A DNA stretch of 64,000 nucleotides from Oopsacas minuta (taxonomy: Eukaryota; Porifera; Hexactinellida; Lyssacinosida; Leucopsacidae), in NCBI GenBank assembly GCA_024704765.1, contig JAKMXF010000266.1, forward strand, positions 186,001 through 250,000, written 5' to 3'. The notes beneath the pieces are model-generated. The model searched no databases. It saw nothing but the letters and a program-made list of their open reading frames with translations, and was not told the DNA's origin. Of the stretch, positions 13,201 through 26,900 are shown one piece after another; positions within the stretch are counted from its first letter, which is position 1; every line of letters starts with the position of its first letter. The position numbers were made by a program, and so were the translations under genes.

Positions 13201-13689
13201 ATGAAACAGGAAGATAGAGACACTATTTCGCGGTTTTTAGCCCTTGAACCGATTATTATTAACATGAAAGATTTCTCGGCTCTAGAAGACTGCAGTTATT
13301 TCTGGAGTAATTTGCCTGGACTGAATAGGCCCAAAGTTGCCGGACACAGTGCTAAACTTCGTCTCCAAGACTGCCTTACTAAAGGAATGGGCCGGATTGC
13401 AAAAGTCGAAAAGGTAAAACCATCTGCTTACAAGGGCAGTAAATCAAGAGAACACATTTATCCAGTGAGAGTTAGAATCCCAGAATCCGACCCTGAAGAT
13501 GATAACCTATTCATAAACGAACTGGAAGAAATACACAGTTTACCAAAGCACTATACAGACGTTGCCAATAATAGCATTGAGGATCGACAAACTCTAGTCG
13601 AAAATTCTTGGTGTGTTCCAGCTATCAAATACATCCTTGCCCCTCTCAAAGGCTATTTTAAATCTAATCCCCCATTAATCGCTCAATAA
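10276..13689 (+). CDS. DNMT3-like: DNMT3-type protein with AT-hooks, PWWP and ADD domains and a probably inactive methyltransferase domain, 914 aa
   Basis: Exons 10276-11720 and 12390-13689 join across a 669-bp GT-AG intron within a Lys codon; total length matches vertebrate DNMT3A (about 910 aa). Residues about 158-225 hold three AT-hook-like GRP motifs (PGRPLGS, GPGRPRK, RGRGRPR). A PWWP domain starts near 242 (YEIGSLVWGKIKSCEWWPGM). The ADD domain keeps its Cys pairs: C477/C480, C498/C501 and a PHD part from C521/C524 to C566/C569. The methyltransferase fold starts near 627 (VLGLFDGIST) and ends with WCVPAIKYILAPLK. Catalytic motif IV, normally PCN, reads PSQ with Ser700 (codon TCA) in place of the nucleophilic Cys. 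Motif VI ENV reads ETT, and the two Arg before YFW in motif VIII are Asp and Ser. I infer a pseudoenzyme that may still read histone H3 and H3K36 methylation and bind partners, like a DNMT3L analogue. Family assignment is very secure; inactivity is inference. Confidence 0.93.
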
Positions 13690-14004
13690 CCTCATCTACA
13701 TTATCGGCTATTAGACAGTCAGTTTTCACTTCATTTTTAACGTAATATATTTGTAGCAATATATCTTGTATTTTCATCTGGTGACTAGCTTCAAATTTAG
13801 ATTATATCTGTATTCCCCTTTTGATAAATTGTTTTATTGATTTAATTTATATTTCTGCTATCACCAATATATTTTGAATTTTGCTCTCTGAATTATACTT
13901 CTTATATTTGTACTTTACTGCTCTAATTCTATTTCCCGTAGTATGTGATATAATCGAACGAAATAATATTTTATTTGAATGATTACTTTTCCATTCCAAG
14001 CCTC

Positions 14005-14814
14005 ATGCAGGTTGGAAAGCACGGCAGTGCTCCGTGTGAGTTTGATCATCCCCGTGCAATGAGGATCGATAAGCTAACAGGACATGTATACATTATTGAT
14101 ACGAACAACAGTCGTATACAAGTATGGGATGAAAATCTAGACTATCTCACTCAATTTGGTAAAGGTATACTCCATTATCCTCGGGCTATAACTATAATCG
14201 ATGGAAACATATTTGTAACTGACTTTTTCAAAGATTTTCTATATAAATTCAGTCTACCCAATTATGTTCTGATCAAATCGAAACTGCAAGACAAACCCCT
14301 ACCAAAGCTGCATAACCCTACAGCTATTGATGATGAAAACAATGAACTATTTGTATTAGAAGCAGATAAGCGGAGAATCCTTGTATTCACCGAAAACCTT
14401 GAATTTTTGAGATCTCTAGCCAAAGGTGTAATCAACGTTGCTTTTGATCTACAAGTTAAGCAAGGTATAATTCATGTATTAGAGGTGGACACAAATTTAA
14501 TACAATTATTAAATTCACAAAACGGTCAGCTGATTGCATCAGTTTTGACTAATCATAATTCTATGTCCTTTTACAATGCTTGCCATTTTTCCCTTAATCC
14601 TGAAACCAATCAATACTATATTACAGATTGGAAACTAAATAAAGTTAAAATAATATCAGGTACTGGTGCATTCATTCGTATAATAGATACGTCATATTAT
14701 CAGTGCCTACAACCACGAGGGATCGTTTCTTACCCCAACAAGGATATTATTATCACCTTCCAGGAGGGAAAAAACGCTCTGGCTAAGTTACCAACAGTAT
14801 TCTCCACCGATTAG
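14005..14814 (+). CDS. Stand-alone NHL-repeat beta-propeller protein, about 269 aa
   Basis: The protein is built of NHL-type repeats. The first reads VGKHGSAPCEFDHPRAMRID, followed by HVYIIDTNNSRIQVWDENLD, and later blades show LHNPTAID, LFVLEADKRRILVF and QYYITDWKLNKVKI. About six blades are visible, enough for a propeller. NHL propellers usually bind RNA or protein. The frame is open back to 13954 after a TAA; the first in-frame ATG is 14005, just before the first blade. The related gene at 32444 has about 150 residues of coiled coil before its propeller; this one has none, so an upstream exon may be missed or the N-terminus was lost. Only 285 bp separate it from the DNMT3-type gene. Function is unknown. 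Confidence 0.7.
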   Translation: MQVGKHGSAPCEFDHPRAMRIDKLTGHVYIIDTNNSRIQVWDENLDYLTQFGKGILHYPRAITIIDGNIFVTDFFKDFLYKFSLPNYVLIKSKLQDKPLPKLHNPTAIDDENNELFVLEADKRRILVFTENLEFLRSLAKGVINVAFDLQVKQGIIHVLEVDTNLIQLLNSQNGQLIASVLTNHNSMSFYNACHFSLNPETNQYYITDWKLNKVKIISGTGAFIRIIDTSYYQCLQPRGIVSYPNKDIIITFQEGKNALAKLPTVFSTD

Positions 14815-14959
14815 TTCACTTTGTATTACTTACTATTTGAATCACTAATATTTGCTAGTATGTTTCACTATTGCTCTATGACATATCTTTCAATTTATCA
14901 ATGATTTTACATAGCTATTTATATCATTTATCGTTTTGTTGATTAGTTTAATATTCAAG

Positions 14960-17900
14960 ATGTTAGAGAGTGTAATAGCATACATCCTACGGAGTTATCT
15001 AGGGGAATACCTTGAAAATGTAGCAACAGACCAGCTCAGTTTCTTGCTATTAAGTGGCTGCGTAGAAATCGAGAATCTCCCAGTAAAAACTGATGGTATA
15101 CGAAAACTTCGATTGCCAATAGGGATAAAGGGTGGATTTGTTAGCAAATTGAAACTAAAGATTCCATTGAGTGCTATGAAGTCTCAACCTTGGGAAGTAG
15201 TTATACAAGGACTATATGTTATAATTGAGCCTGAGGAATTAGCTAAAATAAATGAAGAAGATGAAATCCAGTTTGAGAAAGCTAACAAAATGAAGAGACT
15301 CAAAAAAATGGAAGAAAGTTGGAAGGAAGAACAAAAACAACAGAATTCTGACGGATCATGGACTTCCAAACTTTTTGCTACAATTTTAGAAAACTTGCAG
15401 GTTAGCATAGAACAAGTACATATACGTTATGAAGAGCGAAATTCCGCAGATTTGCCTTATTCGTTAGGTGTGAGGATAGCTAAGTTAGCTGCACATTCTA
15501 CCGATGAAAACTGGAATCAGAACTTCACATCAAATCGTGCTAAATCATGGAAATTAGTTGAGTTGACTAACCTTGAAGTTTACACTGATAACATATCTCA
15601 TCATAATATCACCTTCCTACCATTAGATCTTCCTCATATAATGGATTCGTTGGGGCTAATTCAGGATTCAAATATTCCCTATAAAGGTCCTGGTAAATGC
15701 TCACATCATGACAAACTATACAGCTTCAGTAGTCTGCTAGAACCTGTATCTTGCAGGGCTAAGGTCATCCGAAATCGCAACCCACATCCATTGCAAATCG
15801 ATAATGGGCCTCGATACCAACTATACATTGAGCTTCCTAACGTTAAAATGTCTCTTAGCAAACTCCAATATCAAAGCTTTATAGGAACAGGCAATGCATT
15901 TGATATGTATTATAGATCTATAGCTGTAAGGAAATGGAGACCAGATGTACCGGTTAAAGAAAATCCCAGAGCTTGGTGGCATTTTGCAGTTAAAGTTCAT
16001 CAAACTCGAATTTCTGAGCGTAATTACAGGAAAAGTTGGGAATTTATTCTAAATCGAGTCTCTACAATTATTTTCTACACAAAAACTTATAAACAATATT
16101 TACTAGGATCTGTTTGGTTGGATTCGACTCAACAATCCAAGTTAGCTGCGATAGAAGACGAATTATCCTATGACGAGATATCTATACTAAGACGCATTGT
16201 GATGTCACAGGTCGAGGAGATATTATTAGCTGACGGCTCTAACTCTGGTTCGGTTTACAGTAACTACGCGTCATATTGGAGCTCCTGGCTTCCGTCAAAC
16301 TGGGGTGGAGCACCAACACTATCTGAAGCACCTTCAAAGGCCGCAAGTCCAGATCAAATTTCTAGTGAACTACCAAACTTTTCTCGTTCAGAATTCGAAG
16401 AGGAATTAGATGAATTCCTAGAACTAGACTCCCAAACCTCGAATAGCTTTCTATTTCGTGATCACCAATTCGCTAGTGCATGTTTCTCCATGCAAGAGGG
16501 CTCTCTATCCTTATACGACCCTTCTAATACAATACAAGGTATAATTGATATGAATTTCAGTCATCTAAAGCTTGTAATGGCTGTAAGACCTAGGATTAAC
16601 TACTACAGATTTGATTTATCACTCGCATCTATACAGATCCTTGACAAACACCATTTGACTTCTTTTTTCCCTGTTTTGGTTGGACCAATTCGAACTAAAT
16701 CCTGCTCTGCTTCTGAACTATTTTCACTATGTATTGTGAAGAGAAAATCTAAGAAATTCGCGGATTTAAGTATATCAGGCCGTTCCCAACCGCTTGAAGC
16801 AATATGCAACATGAATATAGTTAGTCTGCTACAGGAATTCTTCAAACTACCATTTATACCGAGCGGATCAAACCTTGAGGAGAATTTGACTCATATAATG
16901 CGTGAAAAGATAAAAGCTCTAAAGTCATACACTATGAAGGAAATACGGCCTGTTATTGCTGAGGCTCTACAAGATGACAGATGGTGGAGTTCTAAACATC
17001 TCAATCTTGATCTAGAGATATCAGCTCCTCTATTCGTACTCCCAGAAGATTTCTGGTTGGAAGAGAGCAGAGCTATCATTATCGATCTTGGGCTATTCTC
17101 TTTGAAAACGCTTCAAGAAAATAATGTTGTATCTTCCTCCATGGAGCTTGATAATGAATCAGATGATGACTTCGGAACTCCCGTCGGGACCATAACTCCA
17201 CAAGAACTACCCACATCGCCTGCTAATAAGACTGATGCATTTGAGGAATATTTTACAAAAGTAGTATTGAATACACTATACGATCGTTATCAGCTAGATG
17301 TTAAGAATCTACAAATCCTCGTTACTAATAATTATAATTCAGAATCTTGCAAACTAGCTTACAACCAATCTTCTACTCCCTTACACGTTCTCGACAAGTT
17401 AACGGTTAGTCTACAGCTGTGTAGGAGGCTGAGATTCACATGTGATCCTTCTGAGTCTAATATTGCTATTACCGGGGCGTTACCCAGGCTAGATATCCAT
17501 ATTGACGAGGCAAAGTTCAATACTATTCTACGCATCCAGGAGAATTTCATGAAAACATTAATAAATAATCCGAGAAAGCATTCTACCACTGTTGTAACGA
17601 TTCCTAAGATCACAAGCCATGTTGACTGCTCGCCATCAAAGCAAATGAGTACGAGTATCCTATGGGTTCAAGATCAGAATTATAGTTGGGATGTTGAGAA
17701 GAAAAACTTTCTCATGGAGACGAAGCTACTTGATGCTAGCTTCACTCTCCAAGAGGTTACACTATCATTTTCTCATCACAATAGAACTATTATACAACTA
17801 CGTGTACCTGGAATTCAACTTACTCATATACAACGTCCTTACGACTATAACCAGTCGCTTTCTATTCAGGATGTTTTCGTAGCAGATGTATTGCAAAGAT

Positions 17901-20900
17901 TTGGTACACAGTATGAATTATTGATTTATAGCCAAGGTAGAGAGAAATACTACAGTGAAGAGAATGGAAACTTAATTTACTCGTCTAGCATTTCACATAT
18001 TGATAAGAGTGTCTCAAATGAAATGTTCTACTCTATTGCACAAGATAAAGTCTGTGAGTCGAATGCCTTACTTAAATTGGACAGGCAAGTTATTTTTAAA
18101 GAGTCTCCGAACTCAAAATACCCTTATGACATAGTGAAGATAAACGCTGCATTTACTTCACTGGATATTATAGCAAATCAAGAGACCCTTGTAGAATTGT
18201 TAGCTTTTTTCAATTCTCTACCAATCCAAAATATCAACAAACAACCAATTCATATACAAGATACGCAAGTTGTGGCTCAAACTCAACCAGATCCTGACCA
18301 AACCCTGACAGAAATGTCTGCAAAGTTCCAATGTTTAACTGCTAAATTTGTATGCAGTGAGGGTCCTAACGATTTAAAAGAGGTCGGAATTATAAGAGGA
18401 TACGGATTGAACCTGGAATTAGTTGCTCATGAAGAAATCAGTATGACTGGACATTTGAGAGGTATTTCTCTAGAGAGTATCATGGAAAATGACGTGAATC
18501 ATAAAAGATTGTTGAGTGTGGGACAGTTAGATCAAAGTAGTTCTGAGAACAATATTGAGAATGCATTCAATTTCAAAGTTCTCTATAAATCACTTTCAAA
18601 ACAGCTTGCACTTGATTTTGAGTTGGCTTCTGTTCATTATACACATTCCTCGATTTTCCTTTCAAGTGTACAACAATGTTTCTCTGAATTTCAATACTAC
18701 TTCACCAGAGCACGTGAATCTTTGGAATCTGCAGCCAAAGACATGGCTTATTCTCTATTCCACAAAGTGGAAAGTCTAGAACCTCTTTCTCCTGAGAACA
18801 CTCCAACGAACGTGTTTGTTGATAACATCCAGATATCATATAATATTCTAGTGAATGCTCCTACATTACAACTTGAAAATCAAGAAAATTGTGCAGATAA
18901 ATTCATTTTCAATCTTGGTGAGATCACTATCACAAATCGGTCTGCTAGCAATAACAATCCAAACTTCGAACATATAATTATATCTGTTCGCAATGTATTC
19001 ATGCTAGCAAAGATACAGAATCAATCGTATCGGATATTGGAGAATACTAACAGCAAAATATCTGTTGTTCGAAAACTCAACACGAGTGTTTCTATGCTTG
19101 AATGTGAATTCTTGTCCGAAATTCCAATCCCAGACTTCAATATATCACCTCAAGTCGAGTTGGTGATATTTTCAAACTTTGATGAAGATATTCAAGTAAC
19201 TCTTCACAAAATGTGTTTTGATACGTTAATGGAAATCCTCCAACAAAATTCAAACCCAAGCAAAACTCTTTTAACCGCCAAATCAGTTTCAGAATCTCAA
19301 ATACTCGGATCTGATACCGTCATTGAAGATGAAGATTTTAAATCCATCTTCTTTTGGGCGGGTTGTCAAATACACAATATAACATTAACAATCTCACAAG
19401 ACATTGGCTTGGAAACTAAGAAAATAGTTGCATTTTCAACAAGCGACTTTTCAGCTTCTATATATCAAGAACAACCCTACCTATACACTATAGATACTAA
19501 ACTAGGCGGAGTACGGGGTTATGACCTATTGAACGACAAGAAAAGGACATTTCTGGTTACGTCATACCTACAAGATTACACTACATACCCCGAGGCTTTC
19601 TGCCAGTACTCAACTCTACCGGAAACTATCTCGTATAAATCACCGTTGAGGGCCTACGAACTGAGTCTAAACGAAATAAACATTAGCTCACATAAACCAG
19701 AGCAACCTCCTTTAAAAACGCAAGATTTAGTTTCTACAAAGATTACTCTCGTTGATTCCAACCATCCAGAGTATTCTAATGTATATCAGGATATTCCTAC
19801 ACACGCTACCATCAATATGAATCACATCCATATAATAATAAATCTACAAACTTGGGTTCTATTGCTTGATTTCTTTGATATTACACCGCATAATGATAAT
19901 CTAATAACTCCACTACCTTCTGTTATCAAATCTCCAATTTTATCTCCTCAGCCTCTCATCCCATTCAAGCCTCTATCTTCCCTCAGTCCGTTGAGTAGCC
20001 AGGTATTCACAGAATATTCGATTCCGCCGCTGCCATTACGCGACCCCGATGAAGATGAGATTATATCAATCCCAGCTTCTGCCTGTAGCTCAGTCAGATC
20101 AAACTCTATTCCTCTCAATAACAGAAGTAAATTCTCTATAATGGTAGATGTCTCTATCAACTCTCTTATCGCTATATTCAATAAATCAATCTACCCATTA
20201 ACTTGTAACTCAGCTACTGGCTTTAAATCCTCTATCAAAATGGAGAAAGGAGATGTTAATATTGTGGGTGAGCTAGGTAAAGCTAGTCTAATTGATTTAT
20301 CCCCACATGGTGAGTTGTACAGGGAAAAGTTTGTCACTCATGGCGAAAATGCATTATACTTTGAATTTTTCAAATACGGAGAATCAGACAATAATCTTGT
20401 GAGAGAATTTGACATGCGAGCGAATTTCAGAATGGCTTCAGTCCGGTATGTTCACACGAAGAGGTTTATGAATGAGAATCTAGCGTTCTGTCAGCATTTC
20501 TTCCAATTAATCGATGCCTTCCAAAGAATGAAAGCTAATTCAAATGGAAACGTGTCATTTTCAGGACCTGAGAGACATCCTCGTATCAAGTTAGACGTTT
20601 CAGCCGCTAGTCCAATTATTTTCATACCCTCTCATGGTCTCTCTCCTTACCTATTTATTGGAGAACTTGGACACATCACTGTGTCAAACGTCTTCCTGTT
20701 TGATGGCAGAAAAGGTACTTGGACGCAGCGAAACAGAAACTCCCCTTATCGTTCACCTGAAAAATCATACAAAGTTTCTCCTCTACATATTAAGGAACAT
20801 TCTCTGATTGAAGACTCTCAGTACAAAGGACCTTGTCTTCTTGACCTCATGCGGATTGAGCTGCAGGGTAATGACGTATTCACAGCTATGTTTGATGTTG

Positions 20901-23900
20901 AAAACAGTGTATTCGTAAGAGAAGATTCTAAAATATTGAAAGAAAAACTAAATTATAGGGTAGTATTCGAGCATAACCTTCATATGCCAATGTGTCATAC
21001 AGTACCGAATTTCAGGTTTGAGATTTACATTTCAGATTCACACTGTATGCTAGACAAGAAACAAATGGACGCTTTCAAAACCTTTCTTGGCAAGAACTTG
21101 GGGGAAGATTTAGGTGAATTTGAACGTCCTACGAGTGTCATTAGAGATCCGATTGTTTTTGAGGATTTTGAAGATAGATGGGTTGAACTGAGTTTCTGTT
21201 TCAATTTTCAGCATGTATGTTTGGAGTTTGTTTCCTCGCGTGCTACACACAAAGACGATATCGACCAGTTTCTCTCTCGATTCTATATGCACAATACCAC
21301 TCTACAAATCGAATTGTATTCTGATTCTACCAAAGATATTGATTTTATAAGCCGAGAGATGTCAATAGTTGATGTACGGTACGATGATTACGTTGAGTCA
21401 CAAAAACCTTCTATTTATAGAAAAGTTCTTCTAACCAGGAATGCTTTCGAAAACGACCCTTCTACTTCTAGTTTGCAGGTCGAGGTTCATGTAAAGCTAA
21501 ATCCTCAACGAATGGAGTATACCATCATTTTGAATAATTTGAGGATGATTTTTATGATGGACTTGGCTCTTTTGTGTTGGAGTTTTGTTGCTGATAGTAG
21601 TGAAGAGTTTCATCATTTATTCGATATTCCGAAATTGCCCAAACACTCCACCCTCTCATCTTCCATGCAATCTCCTCCATCACAGAAGAGCAGAGATCTC
21701 CAGATTAAAGTTAGCGTTACAGAAACAGATTTTGTCATAATAGAAGACTTGACGTCACCTGACTCGCAAGCTCTCGTTTGTAAAGGAATAACTGTAATGA
21801 CATTCACTAGCAACCCCACATATGAATTTACCTGGAATATGCATGGAGTTGAGTTGTTTTCCTGTTGCTTTGCAAGCGAAGAAGAAACAGCTCTTTCAAT
21901 TATCGACCCTCTTAATATAACTATAGAAATACCTAGGAATCATAAATTGTGTCATTCTTACCCGCTCCATATTGAAGTACAGACAGTAAATACTAGATTA
22001 TCCTATAACGACATGAAACTATTTGCTGCTATTTTCAAGTCAATTTCTAGCATACTTCATGTCCATCAAATGTCTTCAAGTAGTTATGAAACTCCTGAGA
22101 ATACAATGGCGGAATCTAATGTAATAGATTCTAGTACAAGGCCAGATATTTTCGACTCGTATGTAATGGTTGAAAAAGTCCCTAAAGCTAAGTTGAGAGA
22201 GAAATCAAATGAAAAGAAGAGCGAGCATAGTACATTTGGTGAGATAACAGTGCATATTAATGAGTTTAAGCTTGTTCTGATAGACGATTGTGGAAATTGT
22301 GATATTCCATTGGGAGAACTGAACGTGGATCATTTATCAGTTATCCAATCGCTTTATCCCCCGTACATCGGACATTCTAATGTAAAACTTGCTACCAACT
22401 ATTATAATCGTAACAATTCCGCGTGGGAGCCTTTAGTAGAGCCGTTTAAGGTTACAAGTGAATGGAAGAGAGAGATTAAAAGTAAACTAGCGAGGGGTGA
22501 GGAAGATGTTCGATATCCGTATTATACGTATACACTTCTGAGTGATGAAATTATATTGTTAAATTTTACAAGCTCATTTTTGGATATTCTCAAGGACACG
22601 CAGAGCAGTTGGGGAGAAGATCTCACTCAATCAATTGACCAACAGCCTCTAGGTCTGCCAATGACTGGCTCAATGTCAAATCAAGGCAAACTACAATCAC
22701 ACGGCTCTGCTACTCAATTGAGTTCCCTAGCTGTACGTAGTATATCCGGGTTTAATTTCCGTAAGAGAAAACCTTTCATCCCATTTAGACTGGAGAATAA
22801 CACAGGGCTACCGTTAAGATTTGCTACACTCACTAAAAACCCGTATAAAGTAAGTCATCATAGTTCAATGTTGTACGAACCATCCATGCATTATCTCAAC
22901 TCAGAATTGAGAGGTTGGCTAGATGTGCCAGCTGGTAGCAGCTTGTCATTTGCGTTCGAGAAGAAGAGTAAAATACGTCATCAACATTTACAGATAAAAA
23001 CGATTCATTTGTTAGTTGTTGAAGTTGAGGGTTGGAAAGAGACTAAAACCCCTGTATCAGCTGATCAAGTCGGAATCGTATTTCGTGATCTAAAACCCCG
23101 AAATACTTCTTATCCATCTGTTAAACTGATATTCTCAATCAAACTAGATGGAGCTCAAAAAGTTATAAATGTTCGCACACCAATCGCAGTAAAGAATGAA
23201 TTGAAATTTGAAATGGAAATAAAGTTAACCGGTGAGCTACCGAACCAAACCACACACGAATTTTCGCTAAAACCGGATTGTTTCGCCTCAATCCCATTAA
23301 ACCGGCAGCAATCGAATATATTTATACGTCCCAGAGGTTGGGGAGCTCAATACCCCTCGCATCCTCTCAACTTAGACGCAGTTGAAAGATCTGACCTTTG
23401 GAGAGTGTGTGTGCCTTTTGGTCCGAAAGACCACAAAGCTCATAAACAAAGTTTCATTTACACTTATTCAGTGACAGAGATTAGGAAAGCTGGTCTAACC
23501 TCGACTCCTCTCGTTTTCAAAACAATTATGCTTACACATCCGTTTATAATAGAGAACTTACTCCCTCATGATATTTCTGTAGAAATATGTGACTTGAACC
23601 AGACTAAGAATATTAAGCCAGGTGCTAGCATGCCTATAATCAGCTTCACTCCCTCGAGAGGATTCTCCTTCTATCTGCATATGGACAATTTCCAGCCGAG
23701 CCACAAGATTAACATATCTCCATTCTACAGTGAGTCCCCTACAGTTCAACACGAAATTATCAGAGACGTTGATAATCGGCAGTTACAGTTAACTGTTTCA
23801 GTGTCTGTGGAGAAATGTCCCGCAAGGAAAATATCAATAATGGCTCCATACTGGTTAATAAATAGATCAAATCTACCGCTAATATTCCGAGAAGACAACA

Positions 23901-26900
23901 GTGAGTCAGAAGCTGCTGGACAATTCCAAGCCCACGAGACAGCACGTTCTATTATAGCATTACCGTTTTCGTTTATTAGCTCAGATGCAACTGTGGCCCA
24001 ATGTCAAATGCGATTAGGAAAATCTCCTCTAATACCGGATGGAAGGCCGAGTTGGAGCGGAAACTTTAGACTACACAGTCAAGGGGGTGTTGTCCTACTT
24101 TACGTACTAGTATCTTCCAATACTGTCCCTATTGAGTACCAATTGGCTGTAGAAATAACTAAAGGTTCTGGAAAATATAAAGATATTTCAATGGTTACTT
24201 TTATTAATAGATTCCAATTAGAGAATCTTACTTCACTTCCTATACGTTACTTACAGAACTGTCAATTTGAGAATGATCATGAATTAATTGAGTTTACCGA
24301 TAGTACAAAACAAATAATCATGCCAAATTCTATCACATCATTTAATTGGCCGAGGTCAGATCGAGATAATTTCCTGAGAGTAAAATATGAGGAAATCGCA
24401 GGTGTATTTTGGTCTGGCCCTTTCAAAGTAGTAGAAGAAGATACTTTCGTTTTGAGCCTGAAATCGAAAGAAGACAATTTATATTTCATTCGTGTTAACA
24501 TCCGTCAGAAAAACTATGCCTACATCATTCGTTTCTCAGATACACAGAATATTCCACCGCCATTTATCATTCAAAATTATTCCCAAGTACCAATCTATTA
24601 CATACAGCGTTCCATAGCTCTGTCACACAAACACTGTATCAAGCCAGGTCAAAGCAAGGCATACGCTTGGGATGAAATTCTCTCTGAACAGAAGTTAAAG
24701 ATATTTGTAGATGACATTGATCAGAATGTAATCTATGATCCTGTAATCCAGAGTGAACAACACAAGCTAGGTTATGAAAATTTCTTCTATATAGCGCTAT
24801 ATGACACATTTTGTAAAGAATCACCTATTCCTGGTGAACAACTTGTACTCAGCATTGAACCGAAAACACATAAAGTTATATTCACTAGAAAATCCAATCA
24901 CCATTCCCAACAATGGAGAATGACAGGAGCTGGAAGAATACAGCATGTAAGCTCACTGAAACAAGGTTACAACTTAGTACTGGATATTAATGATAGTCGG
25001 AAATCAGGTATATTATCTGCCGCGTGTATACCATTAGTTCTGAAGGATAAAGATGAAAAGCGTGACCTTACACAGAAGTGGGAATTTAACGATGGACTTT
25101 TGACCTTAGCTAATCCACCACATCAGTGTGTTTGCGCTAAAATGGTATCAGTTAGTGTTCTGCCATACGACGCGGTTCTTGTAGCTAATCCAAAGGCTGT
25201 ACACTCTCTTAAGGAAGGATTGTCACTGCCACCAAATCACCACATACGTACACTCAAGTGTAAGCCAGGATCTGGCATGTTATCAGTTAGAATCTCAACC
25301 AAAGGCCCGTCTAACATTATACGGATAACAGACAATAATCCAATATACCACCATTTGAATATTTCCCCTCATAACTGGAACAAGCCAGAATCTAAAGTGA
25401 ATTCTATTATGAAACTGCTAATTGATGAAGAATCCCTTGGATCACCATATGAATTTTTATTCATTTGTGAGTCAATGAAAGGCATTGGCCTTTCTCTCAT
25501 TAGCAATGGAGAAGAGTTGACATATAATTCATTCGATAATGTCATAGCTCTATACAAACGTACGAATAAATCTGAAATATTTGAAATTAATATCGCGGAT
25601 GTTCAGGTTGATGATCAAACAGCTGGCATACACACTAATACAATATTTTACGTGGAAGATAGCGAGGATAATCGCAAACAAGCGTTCAGCATTTCCTTAG
25701 AAAGATTATTCGATAGTTCACCTGGATTCTACTTTTTTAAATTCTTACACATTCAGTTGAAAAATTATGTGTTAACAATCGATGAAAGAATTCTGTTTAA
25801 ACTCTTACTACTCTTCGGTCTTGGTCAGATGTCATCTAGTGACCAACAGCCTTCTAGTGACCTTATTAGGACATTCCCCATTGAAAACCCTTCGGACACA
25901 AAATATTTCTATTTTAGAGACATTTTCATTGACTCTACCAAGCTAAATACCAGCGTAATCACTGTATCAAACTTATCACCTCAACTACAGGCAATAAAGT
26001 CACAACTGGGCATAAAGATGGTTAAATTCCAAGCTACCATCTCGTTGACAGACTACCAACGAAAACACAATTTTGATCGCTTGCAAGAACATATAGCCTC
26101 TATCTGCTATCATTACAAAACTTGTTTAACAGGTCAAGCTCTCAAAGTTCTAGGTTCAGTGGATTTCTTAGGGAATCCAGTCGGTTTATTTAATGACCTT
26201 ACCAAGGGTATAACTGGGCTGATAATGTTCCGTCATGGATTCAGCGGTCTGTTGCGAGACGTTACTCACGGACTGTCTGATTCCACAAGCAAGCTTACTG
26301 GTAGTGCCGGTAACTTGGTTTCATATATGACATTTGATAAACAGTACCAGAAGGAGAGAGAAGATCTGAATCCTGTTTTGGCTAGCTCTGCACAGCACTT
26401 AGGAGCAGGTAAGCTTTGCATAGTCTATTATTTTCTCAGGGTGTATTATCTCGACATTACGTTTCAAAATACATCTGTGTAACCTCCTAATATACGTTTT
26501 CTGCTACGCTGGTGGAGGTTACGTATATTTATACGTTGGTGTTTGTGCAGGATAAAATGTGCTTTTTATAAGTGATTTTTGCTAGGTTTAAACAGCTTTG
26601 CATCTGGTATGTTCGGAGGCATAACTTCAATCATAACTTCTCCATATCAAGGAGCTCAGGATGGACTACTTGGATTTATGACTGGAGTAGGTAAGGGAGT
26701 AGTAGGAACAATAGCTAAACCAATAGCAGGTACACTAGACCTAGTTAGTAATACATCAGCTGCTTTGAGGGTGCAGACACTCTCATCTAATGAACCACAC
26801 GAGAGAAAACGTCTTCCTAGATGTTGTGCAGGAGCAGGAGGGGTCCTCCCAATATATACAGGTAGGAGTGCGAAAGGAGTCCATTATTTCAGCCAGTTTT

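Noticed and set aside
26409-26482. Extension of the VPS13D frame beyond 26408
   Set aside because: A GTAAGC donor at 26409 and an acceptor at 26585 restore the conserved C-terminal frame; the read-through residues are intron.
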